DNA from: Macrostomum hystrix
Lineage: Eukaryota; Platyhelminthes; Macrostomidae
Assembly: GCA_950097015.1 (NCBI GenBank)
Contig: CATNEN010000030.1
Location: forward strand, 186,001 to 250,000
Direction of reading: 5' to 3'
DNA length: 64,000 bases
A program made the translations under genes and the position numbers. Every line of letters begins with the position of its first letter. The first letter of the stretch is position 1. The notes under the pieces are model-generated. The model was given only the letters and a program-made list of their open reading frames with translations. It did not search any database and was not told the DNA's origin. This document shows, piece by piece, positions 13,330 through 24,825 of this stretch.

Positions 13330-14411
13330 AAATGCCATGAAATTCAACAACTGGCCAGCTTCAAGCTGAAACTGAACTTAGTCTAATATTCTCAACCAGT
13401 GCCACCAAACAAAGCCATCTCGATTTTCCTGATCAACTGGGACTAAAAATTGCATTTCGCCTACTTCTTTAAATCGCTTCAGATTTCTCGCCTAATGTCC
13501 CCCCTATTTTACAGGCAAGTACGAGTAATGTAAGCCCAACAGCTGCTTGGATTTTTGTAATGCTTTTTCGTATTCATGCAGAGTCGGATTAGTTTAACTG
13601 ATTATTGTAGCCTTTGAGCAATCTGTACCCTCTTTTTATTGCTGTACAGTTTTTACCTCGAACTAAAGTGCACAATTTCTTTCTGTGACATTGCTAGCAC
13701 ACAAAAGCTATGAACTTATTATGGTCAAGCCATTTCATTTCAGAATGTTCATTATTGTGTAGCCTGATTTCGTTAAGTGATTCTTTCTCAATTACATTTT
13801 ACTCTCTGATTGAGATTTTCGTAGTGCTTTGCTTCTGGCATACAGTGTTCTCACCGCCTATCCTCTCCCCAATGTCAATCCCAGCTGCATCGTCTGGACG
13901 CAACCAAATTTTGTCACCTCATCGTTGACACTAAGCGAGCATGCAATCAGTCATTCTGAGCACAGCTCTATTTTGCCCTTTTCTGCTACTATGAGTACTA
14001 AAGAAGCGCTTTGTCTGGTTTAAAACAACTTTGGCAAAATAAATGCAACTGTATAGTAAAACTCTAGTTCTAAAATATTGTCAACAACTTGCGTTTAATA
14101 CTTTGTACAAATACATCTGTAGGTATTCATCTTCATCACATTTGTTCCGAATAAGCAAAAGTACTACATGCATTTCGAGCCCTATGTGGTATCCGCAATA
14201 GCCTCAACTGAGAACGACAAGGCTAACCATAGACTACAAATATAGAAAATGATTGTGTTATTTCTCAAGGCCGAGACTTATAAGTTCAATATTCTCGGAA
14301 TACAAAATAAGAAGGTCAAGTGTACACGCACAATAAGCGGCTGCGCTTCGTCTACCGTGCCGGGCAAGGAGTCCTGATCAGAGAAGATTCCACAGCAAAA
14401 CAGTCGCCAGA
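13330..14411 (+). other. Probable cadherin 3' UTR and spacer
   Basis: AT-rich, with no supported coding. It holds the candidate poly(A) signal. The last bases before the next ORF read GTCGCCAG just ahead of the ATG, a possible splice or trans-splice acceptor. Confidence 0.5.
14038..14043 (+). terminator. Candidate poly(A) signal of the cadherin gene
   Basis: AATAAA about 700 bases after the cadherin stop codon. It is the first canonical hexamer I see in that spacer. Position and strand fit, but there is no direct evidence of cleavage here. Confidence 0.4.
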
Positions 14412-17400
14412 ATGCTGCAGCGGGTCAGCTGTCCCCTGAACTCCGAGAACGCGCTGGAAAGTGAGCCGGATTCTCACGAGAGAGTAATTTATTTCTCTTT
14501 TTTCGTGCCCTCCGTGCTACACAAACTATTCGCTCATTCAAATAATGACATGCGCGTTCTAAGAATTGAAAACGACTGCCACTGCCGATTCCACCTGTCA
14601 ACCACAATGCGGCCCAGTTGCAGGCCCAGGCGGCTTCACCTCGTCGAAGCATTCCTTGACGAACAGTTGGGCAACTTTGACAAGTGCGCCGGAATGCTGA
14701 AGGATCTGCTGGGCACCGCGGGCATCAGATTCGCTGCTTATCGGGCCATCAACTTGAGAATGCTTTCCAATGGTAGCTACGACTACAGGGGCTACAGTGC
14801 GACAGCTGAAAAACTGCGTGGCAGAGCCAGTGGTGCTGATGGAGCTATTGAAATTGTGTCCAACGGAGATCATTCAGAATCTGCACTCAGCAGCATATCG
14901 ATAGCTAGCTACACAGGGAGCCAACGGTTCATCGGCGCCAGCGAGCGTCCCAGTGCACGAAGGAGTTGTGAAAGTCTGGCAGCGTTTGTTTGCCTTGAAA
15001 GTGCGCTCAGTCAGTTGGACTGCATCGCGGTGCAAATTGGTGACGCTGTCATTCAGGCCATGTTTTTTGAGATTGTCACAATGGAGTTGAGTACCGAGAT
15101 ATGGCGGCACAGTTTGCAAAGTATTGTCACGAATCTGACTCACTCGACAGCCAGTCAACTTGTGACAAACTACTCCGTACTCATACGATCTACGTCGCAG
15201 TTCTTTGCTGGCTTTCTCGATATATCTGCGATGGTTAACCAGATCTGCTTCGATGCAATCAATGACAGCCACACTGTTATGTGCTCAAGCATTGCAGTAG
15301 ATTCCGACATTAACAATGTCGCAAGCACATGCGGGGAACTAAAAAACTATGAATATAATTTGAAGACCGATGAAACGTCTATCGTGGACAGTAGCGCGTT
15401 TAGCGTCTCCGAATTATATCTCGACGAGGACAATGGGTCAAAGTGCAGTCGGCAGCCTCCGCAGCCTCCACAGCCTGCACCAAGGGCAGTTTTGCGAGTG
15501 CCAGCATCAGACAGGCGCCCAATTGCGAGTATTTTCTCTGGCCCACTGACTGAATTCCTGCTTAACAGCTCCTGCTCTTTTGTAGCTGAAGAGGCCTGCC
15601 TAGAGGCGCTTGTTGAACTGGTATCTCGGCACCTCGTGAAGTCCTTGCACAACAGCAGCTGCTCAGAGAACCAATTCGAGTGTCGCATTTTAAAAACTCT
15701 CGCGCGCTTCAACTCGGTGTTGAGGATTCAAACCGTTCAACCGGTTCTTGAAGGGGTCATTAGCAGATTTTTGGCCTGCGTAGCGGATTCGCTAAGCAAC
15801 CCTGATGCAATCAGCTCGGGTGAGGTGACTGGTCTGGTGGCCGCACTGCAGACTCACAGCTCGTCTGCTCAGGACTCTGGTTCAGAGTTTGGTGGCTGGC
15901 AGCTGCTGCGGACAATGCGGGAGACATTTGACAAAACTGTTTACAGTCAGATGACAAAACTGAGTGGCAAGCTGCCGCGGCACGATGATATTGCCGTCAT
16001 GGAAACTGAATGTCAGCAGAACTTCAACCATGCAATTGAGGCAGCTGGCGACCTAAATGCGACACTAAACGATTTTGATAGCCTACCATCTGAGACGTTA
16101 GACCTGGAGTCATTTAAGCGGCTAAAGGATCCCGAAGCTATGGTTCTATTACCAGGTATACAAGACTCCGTGGACGACTTGTACGAGGAAGCGTATGAGA
16201 ACTCTGCCCCACCCGTGGCAGATCAAAGCGCTACTTTATTGGAACCCATCGACAGAGTCTGTCACGCTCTGGTTTCCCATCGGATGATTGACACAGCCAG
16301 CATCGCAGTCTGGCAGGCGACAGCGCCGTCAGAATGCGAGTGTCGATTAGTCGACGGCATACTCGCAGAAGAATGTCTGTCTGTGTCAGTGCACAACATC
16401 GGCCATGCAACTCTCGCTTCTGTTGGCTGCCCAGTTTATAGCCTAGTCGTAGCTGACACTTACGGGGTTGAGAACACCTTTTACGCTTGTAAATTATTTA
16501 TGATCAGGGCTAACGCTCGTGCGCCGTGCATACAGCGAGTTCCACATGCGGTACAGACGGTTTCCGAGATGCCGATAGCACCAATAGCTTCTGGAGAGCT
16601 GATTCGCCTGACTAACTGCCTGCACCGACCACAGGAAGCGCTTCAATTAAGAACGCCGGTCTGCGCTTGTAGAGCATTTAGAGCTCCTTTGAAGCAGTCA
16701 TCTCATTTTGTTCGCCGCTCCATCAGACCGCTAAAATTTTCGACGTCTGCTACATTCGTTATCATGCGGGCAGTCACCAGCACCATTTGCGCACGAATTC
16801 GGTCATCGCGCTGTCAGTGCTGCCCGCTTAACCGACCTCTCTGGGTGCCAGAATCTACCCAGTGCCTGAAAATCCATGGGAGAGACCAGGCAATGGCAAG
16901 AGTCGAATTTCCACCAGCACGAGCCAGTTGCGCATTCGCAGCAACGATGTTGATTGCAGAATTGGTCGAACAGTTCAGCCCCTCTTCAGTATTGCATGCG
17001 GATTCTTCAGTTGAGCCACAGCGGCTGTGCGGTAGCGCTGAGCCATCGGGGTCGAATTGGCGATCGGGCACATTGGAGCGCGCGGTTGCCACTGTTGCCG
17101 CAACACGCTTGGCCCCCGCCTGTCGCGAAGGCCAGCTGCGCGAGTGCAGCTGGGCCAGGCAGTTCGCAACTCGCTTAGAGCCATCGTTTGCGCCTGTCAT
17201 GGCGCAGCCACTGCCTCATCACTCAATGCTGGCGTGCACAACCGAAGCATTCAACAATGCGGCTGTGAGTGTGGATCAGCTGTGGCATGGTCAATTGGAA
17301 AATACTGGCTTAAACAAATCTGCTCCAGGTAAGATTTCAAATATAGACAGCAGCCTGGCCATCTGCTGGTCTGGTCCCAGCTTAGCGACGGTGACACAGG

Positions 17401-17582
17401 TGTCAACCAACTCTCCCGCTGTCCTGGCGCCGAGTCCCGCGCTTCGAAGCAGCCAAGCAGACAGCACGGATGACCAGGACGTTTACAACGGCAAGCATAC
17501 GGCGACAAGGACAGTGTCCGCTGAGGCAGCGTCCATTGCTGTGACGGTGATCAGAGAGTTGAGCACAGAATCGCTAATCTGA
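14412..17582 (+). CDS. Orphan 1056-residue protein, single exon
   Basis: Long uninterrupted frame from ATG 14412 to TGA 17580-17582. I do not recognise a domain. There is no signal peptide and no clear transmembrane helix. Several segments could form amphipathic helices, for example residues around VTMELSTEIWRHSLQSIV, ACLEALVELVSRHLVKSL and the extreme C-terminus ASIAVTVIRELSTESLI. A short proline run (QPPQPPQPAP) divides the protein. The region coded at about 16600-16900 is rich in Cys and Arg and looks less protein-like, so an intron or a second frame there is possible. Repeated amphipathic helices would fit an A-kinase anchoring protein, but that is speculation. The length makes a chance ORF very unlikely. 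The precise start and the single-exon structure are unproven. Confidence 0.6.
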   Translation: MLQRVSCPLNSENALESEPDSHERVIYFSFFVPSVLHKLFAHSNNDMRVLRIENDCHCRFHLSTTMRPSCRPRRLHLVEAFLDEQLGNFDKCAGMLKDLLGTAGIRFAAYRAINLRMLSNGSYDYRGYSATAEKLRGRASGADGAIEIVSNGDHSESALSSISIASYTGSQRFIGASERPSARRSCESLAAFVCLESALSQLDCIAVQIGDAVIQAMFFEIVTMELSTEIWRHSLQSIVTNLTHSTASQLVTNYSVLIRSTSQFFAGFLDISAMVNQICFDAINDSHTVMCSSIAVDSDINNVASTCGELKNYEYNLKTDETSIVDSSAFSVSELYLDEDNGSKCSRQPPQPPQPAPRAVLRVPASDRRPIASIFSGPLTEFLLNSSCSFVAEEACLEALVELVSRHLVKSLHNSSCSENQFECRILKTLARFNSVLRIQTVQPVLEGVISRFLACVADSLSNPDAISSGEVTGLVAALQTHSSSAQDSGSEFGGWQLLRTMRETFDKTVYSQMTKLSGKLPRHDDIAVMETECQQNFNHAIEAAGDLNATLNDFDSLPSETLDLESFKRLKDPEAMVLLPGIQDSVDDLYEEAYENSAPPVADQSATLLEPIDRVCHALVSHRMIDTASIAVWQATAPSECECRLVDGILAEECLSVSVHNIGHATLASVGCPVYSLVVADTYGVENTFYACKLFMIRANARAPCIQRVPHAVQTVSEMPIAPIASGELIRLTNCLHRPQEALQLRTPVCACRAFRAPLKQSSHFVRRSIRPLKFSTSATFVIMRAVTSTICARIRSSRCQCCPLNRPLWVPESTQCLKIHGRDQAMARVEFPPARASCAFAATMLIAELVEQFSPSSVLHADSSVEPQRLCGSAEPSGSNWRSGTLERAVATVAATRLAPACREGQLRECSWARQFATRLEPSFAPVMAQPLPHHSMLACTTEAFNNAAVSVDQLWHGQLENTGLNKSAPGKISNIDSSLAICWSGPSLATVTQVSTNSPAVLAPSPALRSSQADSTDDQDVYNGKHTATRTVSAEAASIAVTVIRELSTESLI

Positions 17583-18607
17583 ATTCAAAAAGCACATCGC
17601 CGGACTCTAGTACGAGTCCAATACTTACTCTAGTAGCTTGCCGAATGAAGCAAGCAAAAAATAAGTTGTTGAGCCTGCTTTCTGAGAGGCAGGCTCGGAG
17701 TTATTGCTGAATTTTTGTTTTTGTTTGATTCTCTTTCCACAACCAGTATGTAGAGTAGCCTAAGTAGAGCTTGCTTTGCAATTCTTTTTCAGAGCATTCA
17801 TAGCAACAAGGAGGGCATTTCTGTCTGGGACTGTTTAGACAAGACAAGCAGTTTGAGTCGAGGTTAACTAGGTTGCGTTTTATTTTTTTAAGTCCATCTG
17901 TCAGAGCCTGATCGATGAGTTCTCTACTGGATTTGTTTCCATTTTTAGTGCGCGTTTAGCCAAATACAGAATTTTTTTTCTTGCAGGAAAAATTAACATC
18001 CGTTTTGTTTATTTATCTTAATTAGTGAAGAACCCGTGAATAAAAAATACTAAGAGCAGAGATCATTGACGCTAGATAGCGCATCTGGCACAGCCTGTTC
18101 ATACGATTGGGCCATAGACAAAAATATACTCCAAGCAGGAAGGGTTTTTATTGCCAGCGGGGCGAACGTCAGCAGAGAAGGCAGTCAGGCGACAATGGCC
18201 AATCCGCAAAGCTCAATAGAGACTAAGGAACCAGCGCACAATGACTTAAAATATAGTGCAAGACTCAAGACTGAGTATGGCCCTCAGAGAGGCAGGATAA
18301 TTAATCCTCAAGCCACGTCGCACACTGAAACTACAAAGCCAACCGGAAGACGTGTACTGTATTGTAAAGCCAATGTGGCTGTGAGTACACCCAGCTACTC
18401 AGCCTAATCTCCATGCATAATGCAGCAGGAGCTATTGGGAGTAGGTTTATAATCTCGGTGTCTTCTCAGCTTTCGCATCACTCTACAATCAGTTGTGAGA
18501 ATGCGGCAACAACAGCAGCCGGTCGGCGCAAGGTAGGACTGAGCAGCCAGTTGAGAGCAGTCGATTTTTTTTAGTTCTGAAACACGTTCTTTTCGTTAAA
18601 AAAACAG
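17583..18607 (+). other. Spacer with possible small exon
   Basis: Contains AATAAA at 18039-18044, a candidate poly(A) signal for the orphan gene. A frame from ATG 18195 to 18380 encodes about 62 residues (MANPQSSIETKEP...) and ends at a strong donor, GCT|GTGAGT. It could be a first exon of the Gln-rich gene that follows. Joining to CAG at 18636 keeps the poly-Gln frame, whereas joining to 18608 would not. Confidence 0.35.
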
Positions 18608-18614
18608 GTGGTTT

Positions 18615-18663
18615 ATGGGTCTACCGGCCCATCAAGAGCAGCAGCAGCAGCAGCAGAGCCAAA

Positions 18664-18702
<39 letters not shown>

Positions 18703-19382
18703 GCCAAATGGAGCAGCAACTCCGCAGGACATCAGAAGCCCTGGCAGGTGTGCGCTATCTCACCTGGCTGGAGACGCTCACCTGCGCTTCCGCCGGCGCC
18801 GGCTACCAACGTCACCGCCGTCTGCGCTATCAGGCTAGCGCCGCAGTCTGGCGCGCCGACGACTGGGGCTGTACTGCTGGCGCCATCGGAGGCACGAAGG
18901 TGTCAATAAGGCCAAGTCACAACTATCAGAGCACCCTGGCAACCGGCCCAGCAGCCGAGGATTTGGCGACTGCCAGCCTGCGCTACAGGCGCCCGGAGTC
19001 GCCGCTAGTGACGCCGGCGCCGCCGTTGGGTCCGGCGCAGCCGTTGCCACCGCCTGAGGGTCGCGCTGGAGCCAGAAGATCTTTCTGGACTAACTCCAAT
19101 GGCACCCTGGTTTTGTGCCGCCGTGCAGCCATCAGAGGTGGCAGTGAGCAGCAGCAGCAGCAGCAGCAGAATTGGAAGCCGCCGCCTGAGGAGCTGTCAA
19201 TGACGTCATCTCTGGTGGGCATCCCAGACGGTTGTTCGCAGCCGGACAGGCAGCTGAGCTGGCCGCCAAGAAGGCCGCTGCCTTGGCTGGCCGACCTGCC
19301 GCCGGAGACGCTGGGCTGCGCGCAGAAGGTGCGGCAGTGGCTGGGCGATCAGAGCAAAAAAAACCAGGCCTGTGATGGCTGA
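18615..19382 (+). CDS. Gln-rich orphan protein (255 residues)
   Basis: ATG 18615 lies seven bases after an acceptor-like AAAACAG at 18607. This could be a cis- or trans-splice site. The protein has two poly-Gln blocks near the N-terminus (CAG repeats at about 18636-18700) and a third at about residues 178-184. In between are GC-rich codons like those of the cadherin exons. It has Pro-rich stretches (PAPPLGPAQPLPPP) and scattered Trp. I see no signal peptide, membrane helix or known domain. The codon pattern favours this frame over the overlapping poly-Ala frame at 18608. Function unknown. The N-terminus may come from an upstream exon. Confidence 0.55.
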
Positions 19383-21204
19383 AGATTTCACACATCAACA
19401 CAGATTGCACACAGAATGTACATTCGATGCACACCAAGAAGTCCCAATATTATTGATTTTGTCATTGTTTTCCTAAAATAGTTAAAACAATACTTTTTTC
19501 CTTCCTTCCTTGGAAATTTAGTTTTAGTAAGTTAGTAGGTGGATTGTTTTCTTCTACGCATCGTATTTTGCTTCAGAGAAATAATTAACACCAGGCCTTT
19601 TATTCTATGTACAGAATAATATCGCTAGCCAATTGTGTCTGTCATGACAGAGACCTGTCAAAAAAGCATTTCTTTGACAAGCTAGACGTTCCAACTTTTC
19701 AACCAGCAAACTGGCCTTGAGGTTCTATTGGCTGACGTCATTCGATCGTTGAGGCCGCTGTGTTTCTAAAAATAGCAACAACTTAGTTCTACCCACCAAT
19801 TAAATTTAAATAGAAGGAGAGATGTACAAGAAACTCTGATATTAGCGCTAATTTTATGTACTGACTACTGTCAGAGTAGACTATTGAGAAAGTCATCTGA
19901 TAAAATCCTGTCTCTGAATTCATTTTTGCTGCCACCCAGAAGCGGCATGAAGCTGTGGAAAAGCTGTGAAAACATTACTTATCAATCGTGCGATGCACCC
20001 TAATATTGGCGGTGTGAATCGCAGTGCAACCTGCTGAAATTATTTCGCATTTTAGCAGCGTAAAAATGAAAAAAATTGTTGTGAAAGTTTAATTTCCGAT
20101 AAGTTTTGGAATTCCAATATAATTCGTATTTTACCTGTTACGTTTTAGCCATCAATTTTTGCCACTCTGTGGCAATGCTCTATCACGAGCATTGTTTAAA
20201 GTGAATCATAATTCTAGAACTCACAGGTGCACAGGATCTGGTTGCTATGTGCCTTAATAATCCTTAATGACACCTATGCTCTTATAGAAGGAGAGATATG
20301 AAAGTCCATCGCCTGCTACGAGTATAATTACTAATTTTTTCTGCTACCGCGGTAACTTTAAAGCAGTTTACTAGAATGGCAGCTAAATAAAATCTAAGCA
20401 GAACTACTGTTTCCTAGAATTGAAGCAGAACTACTGTTTCCTAGAATTGAAGCAGAACTACTGTTTCCTGGAATCGAAGCAGAACTACTGTTTCCTAGAA
20501 TCGAAGCAGAACTACTGTTTCCTAGAATCGAAGCAGAACTACTGTTTTCTAGAATCGAAGCAGAACTACTGTTTCCTAGAATCGCAGCAGAACTACTGTT
20601 TCCTAGAATCGCAGCATTGCCGAAAAGTGACAATGTCGCCAGATAAGAAGGCACAGAAGTCTTGGAAGCTGACAGTTCTCGTGTGCTCCAATAATTTAAG
20701 AGAGTGGCCATAGTCAGTTTTATTAGTGAATAATGCGGAGTGAATTTTCGCTTCCTTTAAAATCCAAATCTTTTGTCGATTTAAATTCAAGTCGCAAGTA
20801 CTTGAAAATATTTTAAAGCAGTCTGCTTTCAGAGAAATGAGAATCTAGGCGGTATTTTACAGTTGGTTGCAAGAGCTTTCGGAACAGCCAATGCGATAGT
20901 CACAATTTATGACATAATTTATGAATTCTTTGAAAGTGCGTTTTTGTGTTTAAAATTAAATTTTCAGAAATTCTAAATGTGTCCGGCAGGAAATTACCAA
21001 ATAAGGACTTGAAACGGGATAAAGCTGAATTTCCCAATTGCCAGGGTGCGAATTCCTCCTTGGTACTTAAACGTGATGCACAGTGCAGAACTGTTAATTG
21101 CCGAGAAGATCTAGACGATAAGTGCTTCTATTTTTTTTTGTTGCTAGAGTTTTAACGAACAAATAGAAATTCAATCCGTTCTAGGTCGGCAACCGCTTTA
21201 ACAG
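19383..21204. other. AT-rich spacer
   Basis: Between the Gln-rich gene (+) and the 3' end of the first GPCR (-). It holds the 27-bp minisatellite. TTTATT at 20719-20724 is a possible AATAAA poly(A) signal for the minus-strand GPCR. No other coding is supported. Confidence 0.5.
20400..20622. repeat. 27-bp minisatellite
   Basis: About eight copies of a 27-bp unit (AGCAGAACTACTGTTTCCTAGAAT plus three bases), open in two frames because 27 is divisible by three. It lies just beyond the likely 3' end of the GPCR at 21205. Confidence 0.95.
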
Positions 21205-22102
21205 TTAACGCTTTAACCGCTTTGACAGCCGCATGTACTCCGGCTCGCACACACACAGGGTGCTCCGTCGAGGCTGTCCTGACAGAGCCACAATCTCCAG
21301 CTGGTCAGCCGCCACATTTGCGCCGCCAACGACCGCCGCCGTTTTTCCGACGCTGGCGCCGTCAGCGACAGCCGCCGATGGTCGTCGAGACGGAGCGCCG
21401 CCAAGAGATACGCCCGAAGCCGCTCCACCGCGTCGGCCGGCAACGCCGCTGAGTCCTCCGGCACCGCCGGCGCCGCCAGTGGCCGGCCGGCAGCGGACAA
21501 ATCTGAGCACAGCCTTCTTGTACTCCTTGTTCATAAAGCAGTAGAACAGCGGATTGAGCAGGGCATTCATGTAGCTGAGAATCCAGAACAGCACGTAGAC
21601 TGCATCGGTCTTGCGCACGCTGGTAGCCCCGGTGGCGATCATGTTCTCGATGACCTGCCAGGGCATGTTGGCCAGCAGGAAGGCTGCCAGCACGCAGCTG
21701 ACCATGCGGAAGGACTTACTCAGCCGGCTAGCCAAGGTGCCGCCGATGCCGCCGCGACGGCCCCTGGTCTGCGCCGGGGATGACCCACTGGCACCGGCGC
21801 CCGACAGCGTCTTGGCAGCTGCCGCCGAGGGAACGAAGGTCGCCGGCGAAGCTCGGCGGACGCAGCGTCAGTCGGGGACTCGAGGAGCCGCTCGGCTGAA
21901 GCAGCGACTTGCCCGGCTGCTTCCTGTCTGCTGCCACGTCCGAGCTAGCTTTGGCACCGGCGGCGGTTGCGGCAGCGGCGGTGACTGTCGCCGACGATGA
22001 GGCCGGCATCGGCGTCAGCTCGTCATCCTCGACCTCGGCGTTGATCTGCGATGGAGTTGGACGCTGGGAACGAACTTCTCTGCCGCGTAGACCGCTGGCC
22101 CC
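21205..22102 (-). CDS. Aminergic-type GPCR, 3' exon (ICL3, TM6, TM7)
   Basis: Second exon of the receptor whose first exon is at 29948-30661. The acceptor on the minus strand is TTTTCTACCCCAG before 22102, phase 0, matching the phase of the upstream donor. It encodes a long Ala/Gly-rich third intracellular loop, TM6 (VLAAFLLANMPWQVI) and TM7 (FWILSYMNALLNPLFY). A basic helix-8 region (NKEYKKAVLRF) and a Gly/Ala-rich tail follow. TM7 keeps W7.40, Y7.43 and NPxxY. In TM6 the usual C-W-x-P reads A-N-M-P, so the toggle Trp is Asn. The exon has one base too many. The frame entering from 22102 stops near 21728, and the TM6-TM7 frame is open only from 21867. The shift must fall between about 21867 and 21735, inside the loop. 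This is a real frameshift or an assembly indel. Confidence 0.82.
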
Positions 22103-23129
22103 CTGGGGTAGAAAACGGAAGCAGAATTTTTTTAAAAAGTCAGGTTGAATGCAAACGGGCGCAGCGGAAATAAAAATCAGACAGTCTCAAATGGAACATA
22201 AAAAAGTTGCCGCTTTCGCACTTCAAAAACCAAGCCCCGTCTTTCTATTCATCAGCTCTCAGCTCACTGCCCATCCTTCTTCGCTCACTTTGCCTTCAGC
22301 CCAGAGAGCTTTTGATGATTTCCTGCGCGCCCGCCCCTTCCTGCACCGGCGCTCGGTGTCTCGCGCACCCGGCCACGCTGACTCTTCATGCGTGTGGCAC
22401 TCCTGAGCTCAGTTAGAAAGACACTCACTAAACAAGTTTAATTCCCCACTTCGTATGAGGAGGACGTTAGTTCTCTTTTGGTGCAAAACAACTTTTATAG
22501 GCTAGGTCGCTCAGTCTCTCTCTCTCTCTACTAAGTCTTTTGAAGAATACGGTAGACCCACAGAGAGAACCAATGTAGAGAGAGGAGCTATTCCGCAATT
22601 CGACTGCGAACTCCTTAAAAAGCAAGCAACCCGGCTTCCTTTGGCAGTCTATTGCTCTGCTCCCATTGAAAACTAGACTCAAAAGCAACTCAGGAACTGA
22701 GGCTGGGGAGGGTTGGTTCCTCCGAGCTTTTGAACTAAGGAGACTGAGGGGGTCAGCTCAAAGTTATGGCACAACATTTCCAATTCGACAACATCGTTAT
22801 TTCTTTAGCTTAATGAAGCCGATACAGACTGTACAGACCCCGCAGAACAGCGGTTCTTTGAAGCTGATCAGGCCAGATGGGCCAGCAAAGGAAGTGCCAG
22901 GGTCATTGCTGCTGCCGCAGAGCTGTCAAGCCCAAAGTTCACTACACATGACGATATGGCCTAGCTGTCTGCTGGGGAAAGTATCATTTTAGATGAGTTT
23001 GTTATTAACAATGTGTCAGCCTGACAGTTCTCAGTCCATCTCACACAATTCTTTGGCTCCCTACCTATGTTGCACTTTTATTAGCAGGCTTTGAGTACGT
23101 CTCAAAAATAGCTGAATTCGGTACTTCAT

Positions 23130-24362
23130 AAATGATAAACTCATCAACTTCAGGATTGATAAACTCATCGAATTCTGGATTGATAAACTCATCAACTTCA
23201 TGATTGATAAACTCATCAACTTCATGATTTATAAACTCATCAACTTCAGGATTGATAAACTCATCAACTTCAGGATTGATAAACTCATCAACTTCAGGAT
23301 TGATAAACTCATCAACTTCAGGATTGATAAACTCATCAACTTCAGGATTGATAAACTCATCAACTTCAGGATTGATAAACTCATCAACTTCAGGATTGAT
23401 AAACTCATCAACTTCAGGATTGATAAACTCATCAACTTCAGGATTGACAAACTCATCAACTTCAGGATTGATAAACTCATCAACTTCAGGATTGATAAAC
23501 TCATCAACTTCAGGATTGATAAACTCATCAACTTCAGGATTGATAAACTCATCAACTTCAGGATTGATAAACTCATCAACTTCAGGATTGATAAACTCAT
23601 CAACTTCAGGATTGATAAACTCATCAACTTCAGGATTGATAAACTCATCAACTTCAGGATTGATAAACTCATCAACTTCAGGATTGATAAACTCATCAAC
23701 TTCAGGATTGATAAACTCATCAACTTCAGGATTGATAAACTCATCAACTTCAGGATTGATAAACTCATCAACTTCAGGATTGATAAACTCATCAACTTCA
23801 GGATTGATAAACTCATCAACTTCAGGATTGATAAACTCATCAACTTCAGGATTGATAAACTCATCAACTTCAGGATTGATAAACTCATCAACTTCAGGAT
23901 TGATAAACTCATCAACTTCAGGATTGATAAACTCATCAACTTCAGGATTGACAAACTCATCAACTTCAGGATTGATAAACTCATCAACTTCAGGATTGAC
24001 AAACTCATCAACTTCAGGATTGATAAACTCATCAACTTCAGGATTGATAAACTCATCAACTTCAGGATTGATAAACTCATCAACTTCAGGATTGATAAAC
24101 TCATCGAATTCTGGATTGATAAACTCATCAACTTCAGGATTGATAAACTCATCGAATTCAGGATGATAAACTCATCAACTTCAGGATTGATAAACTCATC
24201 AACTTCAGGATTGATAAACTCATCAACTTCAGGATTGATAAACTCATCGAATTCTGGATTGATAAACTCATCAACTTCAGGATTGATAAACTCATCGAAT
24301 TCAGGATGATAAACTCATCAACTTCAGGATTGATAACTTCATAGAGTTTAGGATTGATAAAT
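23130..24362. repeat. 24-bp minisatellite, about 51 copies
   Basis: Unit AACTCATCAACTTCAGGATTGATA (24 bases, here split for reading as AACTCATCAACT and TCAGGATTGATA). Copies are nearly identical, with sparse point variants (GACAAA, CGAATTC) clustered at the two ends. Since 24 is a multiple of three, three frames stay open for 300 or more codons (IDKLINFR octads and others). I do not regard them as genes. Confidence 0.97.
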
Positions 24363-24825
24363 TGATGGACAAGACTTGGAACTATTGGCACTCGCAGTGC
24401 ATGCACTAGTGTGGGAAGTAAAGCGGGTGTTACAAATAGAATAGGGGTGAACAGTGACGCATGCAGTGAGTGAGTTGATAGTTGATAGTAGGCAAAATAC
24501 TCGTAGAAGAATAGGCATTGTGCTGCCTTTTGTGATGGCTGAGTAGTACTAGGCCACATCTGTCTCTCTCTCTCATGGCCTTGCCACTCACGGTTGCTCA
24601 CTTACTGGTTGTGAGAAAATTCTTCTCAAGCAGCTTGGAGCGGCCTTGAGCGGCAATCGGGCCATCAAGAAATTCAGGAACGGACCGGAAGGCGCCTGTC
24701 AGGCATGGGGGCTATTTGGCACTGGGCATTCAGTGCCAATCTACAAACTGATACGCGAGACTAACTTAAGGAGAAGTGTAGCAAATCCTTATACAAAATA
24801 AGAATGCAAAGGCTTCACAATCGAA

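Noticed and set aside
18608-18838. Poly-Ala frame overlapping the Gln-rich gene
   Set aside because: Shorter, and its third positions are less G/C-biased than those of the poly-Gln frame, which stays open for 255 codons.
23200-24309. ORF of 369 residues (IDKLINFR repeats)
   Set aside because: It lies in a 24-bp array inside a GPCR intron. Period divisible by three keeps several frames open on both strands.
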